Notes: generated from the sequence alone by a model not told the origin. A stretch of DNA of 5,280 bases from JBDSEG01 sp039920165 (GCA_039920165.1 JBDSEG010000347.1:1-5280), one strand, 5' to 3'; positions 1-5,274 are shown, numbered from the stretch's first letter. Made by a program: numbers and translations.

Positions 1-57
1 GGCTCGAAGCCCGCGACCGGAGTTCGCCGAGACACCCTGTCGCAGCGCCGCCCCGGA

Positions 58-86
58 TTGCCCATCCGCCGCCAAACCCTTACGCT
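58..86 (+). promoter_or_regulatory. Possible weak sigma-70 promoter upstream of the EF-G-like gene
   Basis: TTGCCC at 58-63 (4 of 6 bases of the -35 consensus) is followed after 17 bp by TACGCT at 81-86 (3 of 6 of the -10 consensus). The spacing is ideal but the -10 is poor, and such matches arise by chance. It would give a leader of about 45 nt before the ATG at 138. No other gene or motif can be supported in 1-137. Confidence 0.2.
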
Positions 87-137
87 GCGCAGACCTCGGA
101 CCCCGCCGGCGCGCGAGCAGCGCCACAGGAGCGCGCC

Positions 138-2204
138 ATGCCCGCCACCGTTTCCTCTGCAGCCACCGGAGATGCCGCGTCCGGCATCCGGTGCATCGCC
201 CTCGTCGGCCAGACCGGCGCGGGCAAGACGAGTCTGGCTGAAGCGCTGCTGGCCGCCGCCGGCGCGATCGGTGCGCCGGGCAACCTGGAGCGCGGCACGA
301 CGGTCTCGGATTTCGATCCGATGGAGCGTCGGGCGCAGCACTCGCTCAATTCTTCGGTGCTCCACCTGCGCCATGCCGGCACCCGCATCCATCTAATCGA
401 CACCCCCGGCTATGCCGATTTCGTCGGCCAGTCGATGACCTCGCTCGAGGCGGTCGATACCGCGGCGGTGGTGTTGAATGCCGTCACCGGCATCGAGATG
501 TCGAGCGTGCGCATGATGGAGTGGGCGCACACGAGGCGCCTGTGCCGGATGATCGTGATCAACAAGATCGATGCGCAGGGTGTGGACCTGCCCGGCCTGC
601 TGACCCGGCTGAAGGCGGCCTTCGGCAAGGAATGCTTGCCGCTGAACCTGCCCGCCGCGCGTGGCACCAAGGTCATCGACTGCTTCTACAACGCGAGCGG
701 CGAGTCCGATTTCGGCTCGGTCGCCGATGCGCACCGCGCGCTCGTCGAGCAGGTGGTCGAGGTCGACCCGGCCTTCGTCGATCGCTACCTGGAAGATGGC
801 GATGTCGACCCGTCCGAGCTGCACGCGCCGCTCGAACAGGCGCTGCGCGAAGGGCATCTGATCCCCGTGTGCTTCGTCTCGTCGCGCACCGGCGCCGGCG
901 TGGCCGAACTGCTCGACATCTTCGACCGCCTGATGCCGAATCCGGCCGAAGGCAACCCGCCGCAGTTCTACCGCGGAGAGGGCGCGCAGGCAGTCGAACT
1001 GCACGCCGAACCCGACCCGGCCAAGCATGTGATCGCGCACGTGTTCAAGGTGACGGTCGACCCCTACGTCGGCAAGATGGGCATCTTCCGAATTCACCAG
1101 GGCACGATCACGAAGGACAGCCTGCTCTATATCGGCGACGGCCGCAAGCCCTTCAAGGTCGGCCATCTGTTCATGCTGCAGGGCAAGGAGCATGTCGAGG
1201 TGCCGAGCGGCGTGCCGGGCGATATCTGCGCAGTCGCCAAGGTCGACGAGATGCACTTCGATGCGGTGCTGCACGATGCCGCCGAGGATGACCACCTGCA
1301 CCTCGCACCGCTGCCGTTTCCGGTCCCGGTGCACGGTCTGGCGATCGAGCCCAAGCGGCGTGGCGACGAGCAGCGCATGTGGGAGATCCTGCAAAAGCTG
1401 GTCGACGAAGATCCCTGCCTGCGCGTCGAGCATGTCGCCGTAACGAACGAGACCGTGGTCTACGGCCTCGGCGACCTGCACCTGCGCACGCTGATCGAGC
1501 GCATGACCGAGGTCTACAAGTGCGAGGTGGCGACGCGCCCGCCGCGCATCGCCTACCAGGAGACGGTCACCACACCGGCCGAAGGCCACTACCGCCACAA
1601 GAAGCAAAGCGGCGGCGCCGGGCAGTTCGGCGAGGTCTTCCTCAAGATCGAGCCGTTGGCCCGCGGGTCAGGTTTCGAATTCGTCGACCAGGTCAAGGGC
1701 GGGACCATCCCGACCCAGTTCATCCCGGCGGTCGAAAAGGGCATCCGCAGCGCGCTCGACAGCGGCGTGATCGCCGGCTATCCGGTCAAGGACGTTCGTG
1801 TCATCGTCTACGACGGCAAGTCGCACTCGGTTGACTCGAAGGACATCGCCTTCGCGACCGCCGGCCGCAAGGCTTTTATCGATGCGGTGCTGAAGGCGCG
1901 GCCGATCATCCTCGAGCCGATCGTCAAGATCGAGATTCACGCACGCGACGACAGCATGGGCGATATCACTGGGGACCTGTCGGCCAAGCGCGGTCAGGTC
2001 AATGCGACCGAGGCGCAGGGCGATGGCGGCATCGCGGTCATCGGCCAGGTGCCGCTGTCCGAGCTGACCGGCTATCAGGCCCGGCTGAACGGGATGACCG
2101 GCGGCCAGGGTCGCTACAGCATCGAGCTGAGCCACTACGAACCGGTACCGCCCGCCACCCAGCAGTTGCTGGCCGGGCAGTTCAAGGCGAAGGACGACGA
2201 CTGA
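138..2204 (+). CDS. Elongation factor G-like translational GTPase (EF-G2/FusA2 type)
   Basis: A 688-residue protein, close to the ~700 of canonical EF-G, with all five EF-G domains. G domain: P-loop GQTGAGKT at 24-31, switch I region around 52-72, DTPGYADF at 88-95 (switch II), NKID at 142-145 and SSR at 248-250 (G5). The domain II beta-barrel runs from about 297, domain III from about 398. Domain IV has HKKQSGGAGQFG at 487-498 and the tip sequence SHSVDS with His563, which aligns with the functionally important tip histidine of E. coli EF-G. Domain V begins near ILEP at 591. Canonical EF-G promotes tRNA/mRNA translocation and, with RRF, ribosome recycling in the cytoplasm. This copy is not in a str operon (no rpsL, rpsG or tuf nearby) and departs from canonical EF-G: P-loop GQTGAGKT instead of AHIDAGKT, Tyr92 where the catalytic switch II His sits, and NKID for NKMD. 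These traits fit the FusA2-like paralogues, whose role is less clear. The start is set by AGGAG at 127-131, 6 nt before the ATG. Family assignment is very sure; the exact function is not. Confidence 0.95.
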   Translation: MPATVSSAATGDAASGIRCIALVGQTGAGKTSLAEALLAAAGAIGAPGNLERGTTVSDFDPMERRAQHSLNSSVLHLRHAGTRIHLIDTPGYADFVGQSMTSLEAVDTAAVVLNAVTGIEMSSVRMMEWAHTRRLCRMIVINKIDAQGVDLPGLLTRLKAAFGKECLPLNLPAARGTKVIDCFYNASGESDFGSVADAHRALVEQVVEVDPAFVDRYLEDGDVDPSELHAPLEQALREGHLIPVCFVSSRTGAGVAELLDIFDRLMPNPAEGNPPQFYRGEGAQAVELHAEPDPAKHVIAHVFKVTVDPYVGKMGIFRIHQGTITKDSLLYIGDGRKPFKVGHLFMLQGKEHVEVPSGVPGDICAVAKVDEMHFDAVLHDAAEDDHLHLAPLPFPVPVHGLAIEPKRRGDEQRMWEILQKLVDEDPCLRVEHVAVTNETVVYGLGDLHLRTLIERMTEVYKCEVATRPPRIAYQETVTTPAEGHYRHKKQSGGAGQFGEVFLKIEPLARGSGFEFVDQVKGGTIPTQFIPAVEKGIRSALDSGVIAGYPVKDVRVIVYDGKSHSVDSKDIAFATAGRKAFIDAVLKARPIILEPIVKIEIHARDDSMGDITGDLSAKRGQVNATEAQGDGGIAVIGQVPLSELTGYQARLNGMTGGQGRYSIELSHYEPVPPATQQLLAGQFKAKDDD

Positions 2205-2291
2205 GCGTCGTCCCGAAGCCGGGTGGGCGCCTGTAGGAAGCCTCGCACGCCACGTTGCCGCGCCGTCCGACTGACGGGAAACAGCGTTTGG

Positions 2292-2332
2292 CCGAAGCTT
2301 CGGTCCACATTGCAGCGATTTGACGTTGCAGC
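2292..2332. repeat. Palindrome and TTGCAGC direct repeat before the osmB-like gene
   Basis: A perfect 12-bp palindrome CCGAAGCTTCGG lies at 2292-2303, followed by two exact copies of TTGCAGC at 2310-2316 and 2326-2332, 16 bp start to start. The palindrome may be a protein-binding site or form a small stem. I could not find a convincing sigma-70 promoter in the 143-bp gap, so the role of these elements is open. E. coli osmB is controlled by osmolarity, RpoS and the Rcs system; no match to those sites is claimed here. Confidence 0.35.
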
Positions 2333-2347
2333 CAACTGGAGATTCAA

Positions 2348-2566
2348 ATGACTTCCATTCGCTCGCTTTCCGCTTCCGCCGTCATCCTCGCCACGGTCAT
2401 GGGTTTGGGCGCCTGCTCGGGCATGACGCAACGTGAGAAGAATACCGCCGCAGGTGCCGCGATCGGCGGCGTCGCCGGTTCCGTGCTTACCGGCGGCAGC
2501 GCAGCCGGTGCGATCGGTGGCGCGGCCGTCGGCGGCGTGATCGGCAACCAGGTCGACAAGAAGTAA
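2348..2566 (+). CDS. osmB: OsmB-like glycine-zipper outer-membrane lipoprotein
   Basis: A 72-residue protein, the same length as E. coli OsmB as I remember it. It has a short lipoprotein signal peptide (Arg5, hydrophobic 9-20) and a lipobox LGAC ending at Cys23, the predicted lipidated residue. Ser24 at position +2 is not an inner-membrane retention signal, so sorting to the outer membrane is expected. Residues 26-32 are polar. From about 33 to 67 the chain is a Gly/Ala-rich glycine zipper (GAAIGGVAGS, then GGAAVGGVIGNQV), which matches the C-terminal half of OsmB closely. In E. coli OsmB is an osmotically and stationary-phase-induced lipoprotein whose molecular role is poorly defined. GGAG at 2338-2341 lies 6 nt before the ATG. 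The gene follows the EF-G-like gene by 143 bp in the same direction and is probably a separate unit ending at the terminator at 2619-2653. A generic glycine-zipper or YMGG-like lipoprotein label would be the conservative alternative. Confidence 0.85.
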   Translation: MTSIRSLSASAVILATVMGLGACSGMTQREKNTAAGAAIGGVAGSVLTGGSAAGAIGGAAVGGVIGNQVDKK

Positions 2567-2618
2567 ACCCGGACAACGACCCGAACACAAAGAACGAGCG
2601 GCCAGTGCCGCGCAAGTC

Positions 2619-2653
2619 AACGCCGCCGTGGTGCAAGCCGGGCGGCGTTTCTT
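2619..2653 (+). terminator. Rho-independent terminator after the osmB-like gene
   Basis: Perfect 9-bp inverted repeat AACGCCGCC (2619-2627) and GGCGGCGTT (2641-2649) with a 13-nt loop, running into TTTCTT on the plus strand. It lies 53 bp past the osmB-like stop and 25 bp past the convergent purT stop. On the minus strand the stem could also slow transcription from purT, but no T-run follows there, so it mainly suits the plus strand. Confidence 0.75.
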
Positions 2654-2677
2654 CGTGGCGGAGACTCGGCGAGCTCG

Positions 2678-3880
2678 CTACGCGCGAACGGGCCTCACGC
2701 AGGCCGCCGATTGCAGCGCCAGCCGGCGCGCGATCGTCACGTCGTCGGCATGCACGAGTGCCACGCCCATGCGCCGCTTGACGAAGGATTCGGGCTTGCC
2801 GAACAGGCGCAGCGCCGAGCCAGGAACGGCGAGCGCCCGGTCGATGCCTTCGTAGGCGATGCCGCGCGCATCGACGCCGCCGTAGATCACCGCACTCGCC
2901 CCGGCGCTGCGCAACGTCGTATCGACCGGCAGTCCGAGGAAGGCACGCGCGTGCAGGTCGAACTCGCTTTGCCATTGGGTCGCGAGCGTGACCAGCCCGG
3001 TATCGTGCGGGCGCGGCGAGACTTCGCTGAACCAGACCTGATCGCCCTTGACAAAGAGCTCGACGCCGAACAGGCCGAGGCCGCCGAGATCGTCGGTCAC
3101 CGCCTTCGCGATCTCCCGGGCCCGTACCAGCGCCGCGTCCACCATCGGATGCGGCTGCCAGCTTTCGACATAGTCCCCGCTTACCTGCAGATGGCCGATC
3201 GGTTCGCAGAAAGACGTCTGTGTCGACCCGCCGGCACCGCGCGAACGCACCGTCAGCAGCGTGACCTCGTAGTCGAAGTCGATAAAGCCTTCGACGATGA
3301 CCCGGCCGCGGCTCACGCGCCCCCCGGCCATCGCGTGGTCCCAGGCCGCCTGCACGTCGGCGGCCGAATCGATCCGGCTCTGGCCCTTGCCCGAACTGCT
3401 CATCACCGGCTTGACGATGCACGGGTATCCGATGCGGGCGACGATTGCCGCGCGCAGGTCGGCGAGCGAGTCGGCAAAGGCATACGGGCTGGTCGGCAGC
3501 GCCAGCGTCTCGGCGGCGAGGCGGCGGATACCTTCGCGGTCCATCGTCAATCGGGCGGCGCGCGCGGTCGGCACGACCCGCACGACGCCGGCGGCCTCAA
3601 GCTCCTCGAGCATCCCGGTCGCGATGGCTTCGATCTCGGGCACGACGACGTCGGGCCGCTCATGCTCGATCAGCGCCTTCAGCTGCGCCGCATCGCTCAT
3701 CGTGATCGTGCGCGCGTGGTGCGCCACCTGATGGCCGGGCGCGGCGTCGTAGCGGTCGACCGCGATCGTCTCGATCCCGAGGCGCTGCAGCGCGATGAGG
3801 ACTTCCTTGCCGAGTTCGCCGCTGCCGAGCAGCATGACACGGGTGGCGTTGGGCGAGAGCGGGGTTCCGATGCGGGTCAT
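2678..3880 (-). CDS. purT: Formate-dependent phosphoribosylglycinamide formyltransferase (GAR transformylase 2)
   Basis: A 400-residue ATP-grasp enzyme (E. coli PurT has 392) that makes formyl-GAR from GAR, formate and ATP, the third step of de novo purine synthesis, without formyl-tetrahydrofolate. The N-terminal segment TRVMLLGSGELGKEV (13-27) is nearly identical to E. coli PurT. VPEIEAIAT (80-88) contains the GAR-contacting Glu82. The ATP-grasp core shows Arg115, Lys157, the flexible loop SSSGKGQ (161-167) and EGFI (197-200). Mg-binding Glu274 and Glu286 lie in GVELFV and SEVSPRPHD. GKPE (361-364) and the Arg369-Arg370 pair complete the substrate pocket. A small insertion relative to E. 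coli lies around 213-223. The start is the ATG at 3880 because homology begins there; GGAG (complement of 3886-3889) lies 5 nt upstream. The frame stays open some 210 codons further upstream, but that stretch is antisense to the next gene. The gene is single, convergent with osmB and divergent from the HTH gene. No PurR-type operator or promoter could be identified. Confidence 0.96.
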   Translation of the reverse strand: MTRIGTPLSPNATRVMLLGSGELGKEVLIALQRLGIETIAVDRYDAAPGHQVAHHARTITMSDAAQLKALIEHERPDVVVPEIEAIATGMLEELEAAGVVRVVPTARAARLTMDREGIRRLAAETLALPTSPYAFADSLADLRAAIVARIGYPCIVKPVMSSSGKGQSRIDSAADVQAAWDHAMAGGRVSRGRVIVEGFIDFDYEVTLLTVRSRGAGGSTQTSFCEPIGHLQVSGDYVESWQPHPMVDAALVRAREIAKAVTDDLGGLGLFGVELFVKGDQVWFSEVSPRPHDTGLVTLATQWQSEFDLHARAFLGLPVDTTLRSAGASAVIYGGVDARGIAYEGIDRALAVPGSALRLFGKPESFVKRRMGVALVHADDVTIARRLALQSAACVRPVRA

Positions 3881-3936
3881 GCGATCTCCATGGAGGAGTC
3901 CGCGATTTTCGGTTGCCGATCCGGCGAGCAAGAGCG

Positions 3937-3952
3937 CTTTATCATCTGCGAC
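3937..3952 (+). promoter_or_regulatory. Putative -10 element of the HTH gene, implying a leaderless mRNA
   Basis: TATCAT at 3940-3945 matches the sigma-70 -10 consensus at 5 of 6 positions. It ends 7 nt before the A of the ATG at 3953, which is where transcription would be expected to begin. No good -35 lies 16-18 bp upstream (TTGCCG at 3913-3918 is 21 bp away). The surrounding CTTTATCATCTGC (3937-3949) recurs with one change at 4593-4605. The whole divergent gap between purT and this gene is 72 bp, so control sites for both genes must overlap or lie close. Confidence 0.45.
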
Positions 3953-4507
3953 ATGCTTTCCGGTCGCGAGGATATCGCCCAAGTCCGCCTGGACAACGCG
4001 TTGCTGCTGTTCGACGAGTTCGTGCAAGCCGCCGCCAGGCATCCCGATGCCGCGACCCTGCGCGGGCTCGAAGGCCGATTCGCGCAGCGGTTGCAGATCC
4101 AGCCGAGCTACTGGAGCCAGATCAAGGGCCGCTCGCGCCAGATCGGCGAACGCCTGGCGCGCCAGTTCGAGCAGATCTCCCACAAGCCATCCGGGTGGAT
4201 GGATGTGCCACACCGCCCCGGCGCCGAACCGGCCGCTGCAACGGTGGCGCGTCCGGATGCTGACGACGCCCATCGCAGCGTGCCGCAGGGCGACGACGAG
4301 CGCTTCATCGTCGGCCTGGTCCTGAGCTATTACCGGCGCCACCCGCAGCGCGCGCGCACCCGCCTGCTCGACCTGCTGGGCGAGGTCCTCACCCCATCCG
4401 CGTCCGCCGCGGCGAAGCGCGAGCCCGCGGCGCCACCGGCCGACGACGGCCGCGAACTGTGGAGTCGCACACGCGAAGCGGTGGCGCCGCTCAAGCGCAA
4501 GCGCTGA
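3953..4507 (+). CDS. Putative XRE/CI-like helix-turn-helix DNA-binding protein
   Basis: A 184-residue protein not recognised as a named family. Residues 39-84 read like a Cro/CI-type helix-turn-helix: a helix with FAQRLQI, then PSYWSQIKGR as the likely recognition helix, then IGERLARQFEQ and a closing GWMD. The pattern 'SQIK..-.-IG..LAR..E......GWMD' is typical of phage-repressor-like XRE proteins. Residues 1-38 form a probable helix (LDNALLLFDEFVQAA). After a Pro/Ala/Asp-rich linker (about 87-114) comes a second helical segment, ERFIVGLVLSYYRRH and RARTRLLDLLGEVL (116-147). The tail is disordered-looking and ends KRKR. There is no LexA/CI peptidase domain. The ATG at 3953 is chosen because it begins just before the conserved helices and sits at a promoter-like start; no Shine-Dalgarno precedes it. 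An in-frame ATG at 3890 also lacks one and overlaps the purT ribosome binding site. Likely role: a transcriptional regulator, possibly autoregulatory or acting on purT or the small genes downstream; targets are inferred only. Confidence 0.8.
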   Translation: MLSGREDIAQVRLDNALLLFDEFVQAAARHPDAATLRGLEGRFAQRLQIQPSYWSQIKGRSRQIGERLARQFEQISHKPSGWMDVPHRPGAEPAAATVARPDADDAHRSVPQGDDERFIVGLVLSYYRRHPQRARTRLLDLLGEVLTPSASAAAKREPAAPPADDGRELWSRTREAVAPLKRKR

Positions 4508-4538
4508 GACCGACACGGGTCGTCGCCCGGCGCATCGC

Positions 4539-4561
4539 GCGCTCGCCAGCGTCGTCTTTTT
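4539..4561 (+). terminator. Weak candidate terminator after the HTH gene
   Basis: A short stem CGCT (4540-4543) with AGCG (4548-4551), plus a G-T pair outside, has loop CGCC and is followed a few bases later by a run of five T (4557-4561). The stem is only 4-5 bp, so this is a marginal intrinsic terminator. It sits 32 bp past the stop codon, where one would be expected. Confidence 0.25.
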
Positions 4562-4570
4562 GAGAAAGAC
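4554..4570. repeat. Short inverted repeat in the AT-rich island
   Basis: GTCTTT (4554-4559) and AAAGAC (4565-4570) are perfect 6-bp arms around TTGAG. No T-run follows on either strand, so it is not a terminator by itself. It could be an operator half-site pair at the edge of the AT-rich promoter island. Confidence 0.3.
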
Positions 4571-4573
4571 CTA

Positions 4574-4610
4574 TTGCGCAAGCTAATTTTATCTTTATCA
4601 TTTGCACAAG
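4574..4610 (+). promoter_or_regulatory. Putative promoter with flanking TTGCRCAAG repeats, for the small-gene pair
   Basis: TTGCGC (4574-4579) as -35 (3 of 6) and TATCAT (4596-4601) as -10 (5 of 6) are 16 bp apart, inside a 60-bp stretch (4551-4610) with about 35% G+C in an otherwise very GC-rich window. A start near 4608 would leave a leader of about 170 nt before the 54-aa gene. TTGCGCAAG (4574-4582) and TTGCACAAG (4602-4610) form an 8-of-9 direct repeat that brackets the -10; the first contains the perfect palindrome TTGCGCAA. This arrangement would suit repression by a bound protein. Promoter assignment is by motif only. Confidence 0.4.
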
Positions 4611-4778
4611 ACCAACCACCTAAGCCGCCCGCATCACTTTCCATGACCCGCCGCATCCCGCCACCCGCCGAACCTCCTCGCTGACGTATCCATGACGTCG
4701 GCGCGCGCCACGGCCCGGGTTGCATGACACGCCCGGGCCGTTTGCATTCCTGTTCCCCGATCCGCACCGGAGACCGCC
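4611..4778 (+). other. Long untranslated leader of the small-gene pair
   Basis: This stretch has no supportable gene. It contains short open frames of 13 codons (4643-4684) and 11 codons (4691-4726), both without Shine-Dalgarno sequences, three ATGAC starts (4643, 4691, 4724), and the hairpin at 4710-4741. It would be the 5' leader if the promoter at 4574-4601 is used. No riboswitch family is recognised. Confidence 0.3.
4710..4741 (+). promoter_or_regulatory. Perfect 10-bp GC-rich hairpin in the leader
   Basis: ACGGCCCGGG (4710-4719) and CCCGGGCCGT (4732-4741) are perfectly complementary with a 12-nt loop, which a T-G pair can shorten to 10. Only TTTGCATT follows, so termination would be inefficient; an attenuator, an RNA-stability stem or the 3' end of a short RNA are all possible. 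It ends 37 bp before the ATG at 4779 and does not cover the ribosome binding site. Confidence 0.55.
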
Positions 4779-4943
4779 ATGAAAGTCAGCCTGCCCCAGC
4801 GCCTGGCCAAGCCGCGCAACCCGCTCGTCGCCGCCGCGCGGATGCGCCGTGCCGGCAGCCACCGCAACTCTGGACGATCGATTCGCCAGGGTGCGCGGCG
4901 CGCGCTCGCCCGCGAACTGGAAGCCATGTCCCACAGCCCCTGA
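4779..4943 (+). CDS. Small basic protein of unknown function (54 aa)
   Basis: A 54-codon gene with GGAG at 4769-4772, 6 nt before the ATG. More than 80% of its third codon positions are G or C, in keeping with real genes here. The product is very basic, with over a dozen Arg/Lys and only two acidic residues (Glu46, Glu48). It begins MKVSLPQRLAKPRNPLVAAA and contains RRAGSH (23-28) and a predicted basic helix RRALARELEAM (40-50). There is no signal peptide or membrane segment, so a cytoplasmic nucleic-acid- or ribosome-associated role is conceivable. I have an unverified memory of short hypothetical proteobacterial proteins with a similar 'K.RNPLV...RKAG.H' pattern, but know no function. The next gene starts 40 bp downstream, so the two are probably one operon. 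A minus-strand reading of this region has no comparable start signals. Confidence 0.65.
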   Translation: MKVSLPQRLAKPRNPLVAAARMRRAGSHRNSGRSIRQGARRALARELEAMSHSP

Positions 4944-4955
4944 ACCGATTGCCAT

Positions 4956-4970
4956 GCGGCGCAGCGCCGC
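4956..4970 (+). repeat. Palindrome between the two small genes
   Basis: GCGGCGCAGCGCCGC is symmetric around A4963 (5-bp stem with a 5-nt loop, or 7-bp arms as DNA). It lies directly before the GAGGAG ribosome binding site at 4972-4977 and could tune translation of the second gene or mRNA decay between the two. In such GC-rich DNA it could also be chance. Confidence 0.35.
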
Positions 4971-4971
4971 C

Positions 4972-4977
4972 GAGGAG
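4972..4977 (+). promoter_or_regulatory. Ribosome binding site deciding the start of the 87-aa gene
   Basis: GAGGAG stands 6 nt before the ATG at 4984. Two other in-frame ATGs, at 4849 and 4954, lack such a site, and the first lies inside the 54-aa gene, so 4984 is the supported start. Confidence 0.7.
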
Positions 4978-4983
4978 CCTCCC

Positions 4984-5247
4984 ATGTCGAGCCTGAAAGT
5001 CCCACCCTGGAGCGCCGCCGAGGCCCGGCGCCGTCCGGCCGAACTGTCGCGCCGCCTGGCCGCCGCCGGACTGCGTCGGGCCAGCGCCGCGCTGGCGCAG
5101 CTGGCGCGCCGCCTGTCAGCCCCCGCGCCGGTGACCGGCCCGGCGATCGCGCGCCTGGAGTTCTACGCCGAGGCCGGCGCTCCCGAAGGCGCGCTGTATG
5201 TCGACGGCGCACTCGTCGGCCGGCTCGACGGCGTGCGCAGGCTGTGA
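4984..5247 (+). CDS. Small protein of unknown function (87 aa)
   Basis: Not recognised as a named family. The 87 residues fall in two parts. Residues 11-45 are rich in Ala, Arg and Leu (EARRRPAELSRRLAAAGL and on to LARRLSA) and should form one or two amphipathic, strongly basic helices. After a Pro-rich hinge (47-53), residues 57-87 contain LEFYAEAGAPEGALYVDG and end VGRLDGVRRL, which looks like a small beta-rich unit with turns at Gly. There is no signal peptide or membrane helix. The start is fixed by GAGGAG at 4972-4977. It follows the 54-aa gene by 40 bp in the same direction and is likely cotranscribed. The more patterned C-terminal half is what I would expect to be conserved. The protein is complete in the window. 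Confidence 0.65.
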   Translation: MSSLKVPPWSAAEARRRPAELSRRLAAAGLRRASAALAQLARRLSAPAPVTGPAIARLEFYAEAGAPEGALYVDGALVGRLDGVRRL

Positions 5248-5260
5248 TCGTCTGATGCCG

Positions 5261-5274
5261 GCGGCGCGCGCCGC
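5261..5274. repeat. 14-bp GC palindrome after the last gene
   Basis: GCGGCGCGCGCCGC is a perfect palindrome 13 bp past the stop of the 87-aa gene. It might be the stem of a terminator, but the window ends 6 bp later and no T-run can be seen. Confidence 0.25.

Noticed and set aside
1..137. In-frame upstream extension of the EF-G-like gene, open to the window edge
   Set aside because: There is no alternative start codon in frame, no EF-G homology in the translated stretch, and a well-placed AGGAG supports the ATG at 138.
393..1607. 404-codon minus-strand frame opposite the EF-G-like gene, and similar frames at 1668-2135
   Set aside because: Shadow of the EF-G-like gene: Val/Asp/Arg-rich sequence with no family resemblance.
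2212..2223. Small CCCG/CGGG hairpin just after the EF-G-like stop as a terminator
   Set aside because: The stem is only 4 bp and no T-run follows.
3877..3891. Four-codon frame (Met-Glu-Ile-Ala) on the minus strand whose stop overlaps the purT start as ATGA
   Set aside because: Its own ATG has no Shine-Dalgarno and the frame overlaps the purT ribosome binding site; most likely chance.
2711..3952. A plus-strand open frame antisense to purT that runs in frame into the HTH gene, giving a 598-codon reading
   Set aside because: The region is fully explained by purT on the other strand. The translated product is low-complexity Arg/Ala/Asp, and long antisense frames are expected in GC-rich genes.
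3881..4516. Upstream extension of the purT frame to 612 codons
   Set aside because: PurT homology begins exactly at the ATG at 3880 with a GGAG before it; the extension is antisense to the HTH gene.
4584..4602. Resemblance of the minus-strand GATAAAGATAAA to a Fur box
   Set aside because: Only about 11 of 19 positions match the classical consensus, and the second half of the palindrome is missing.
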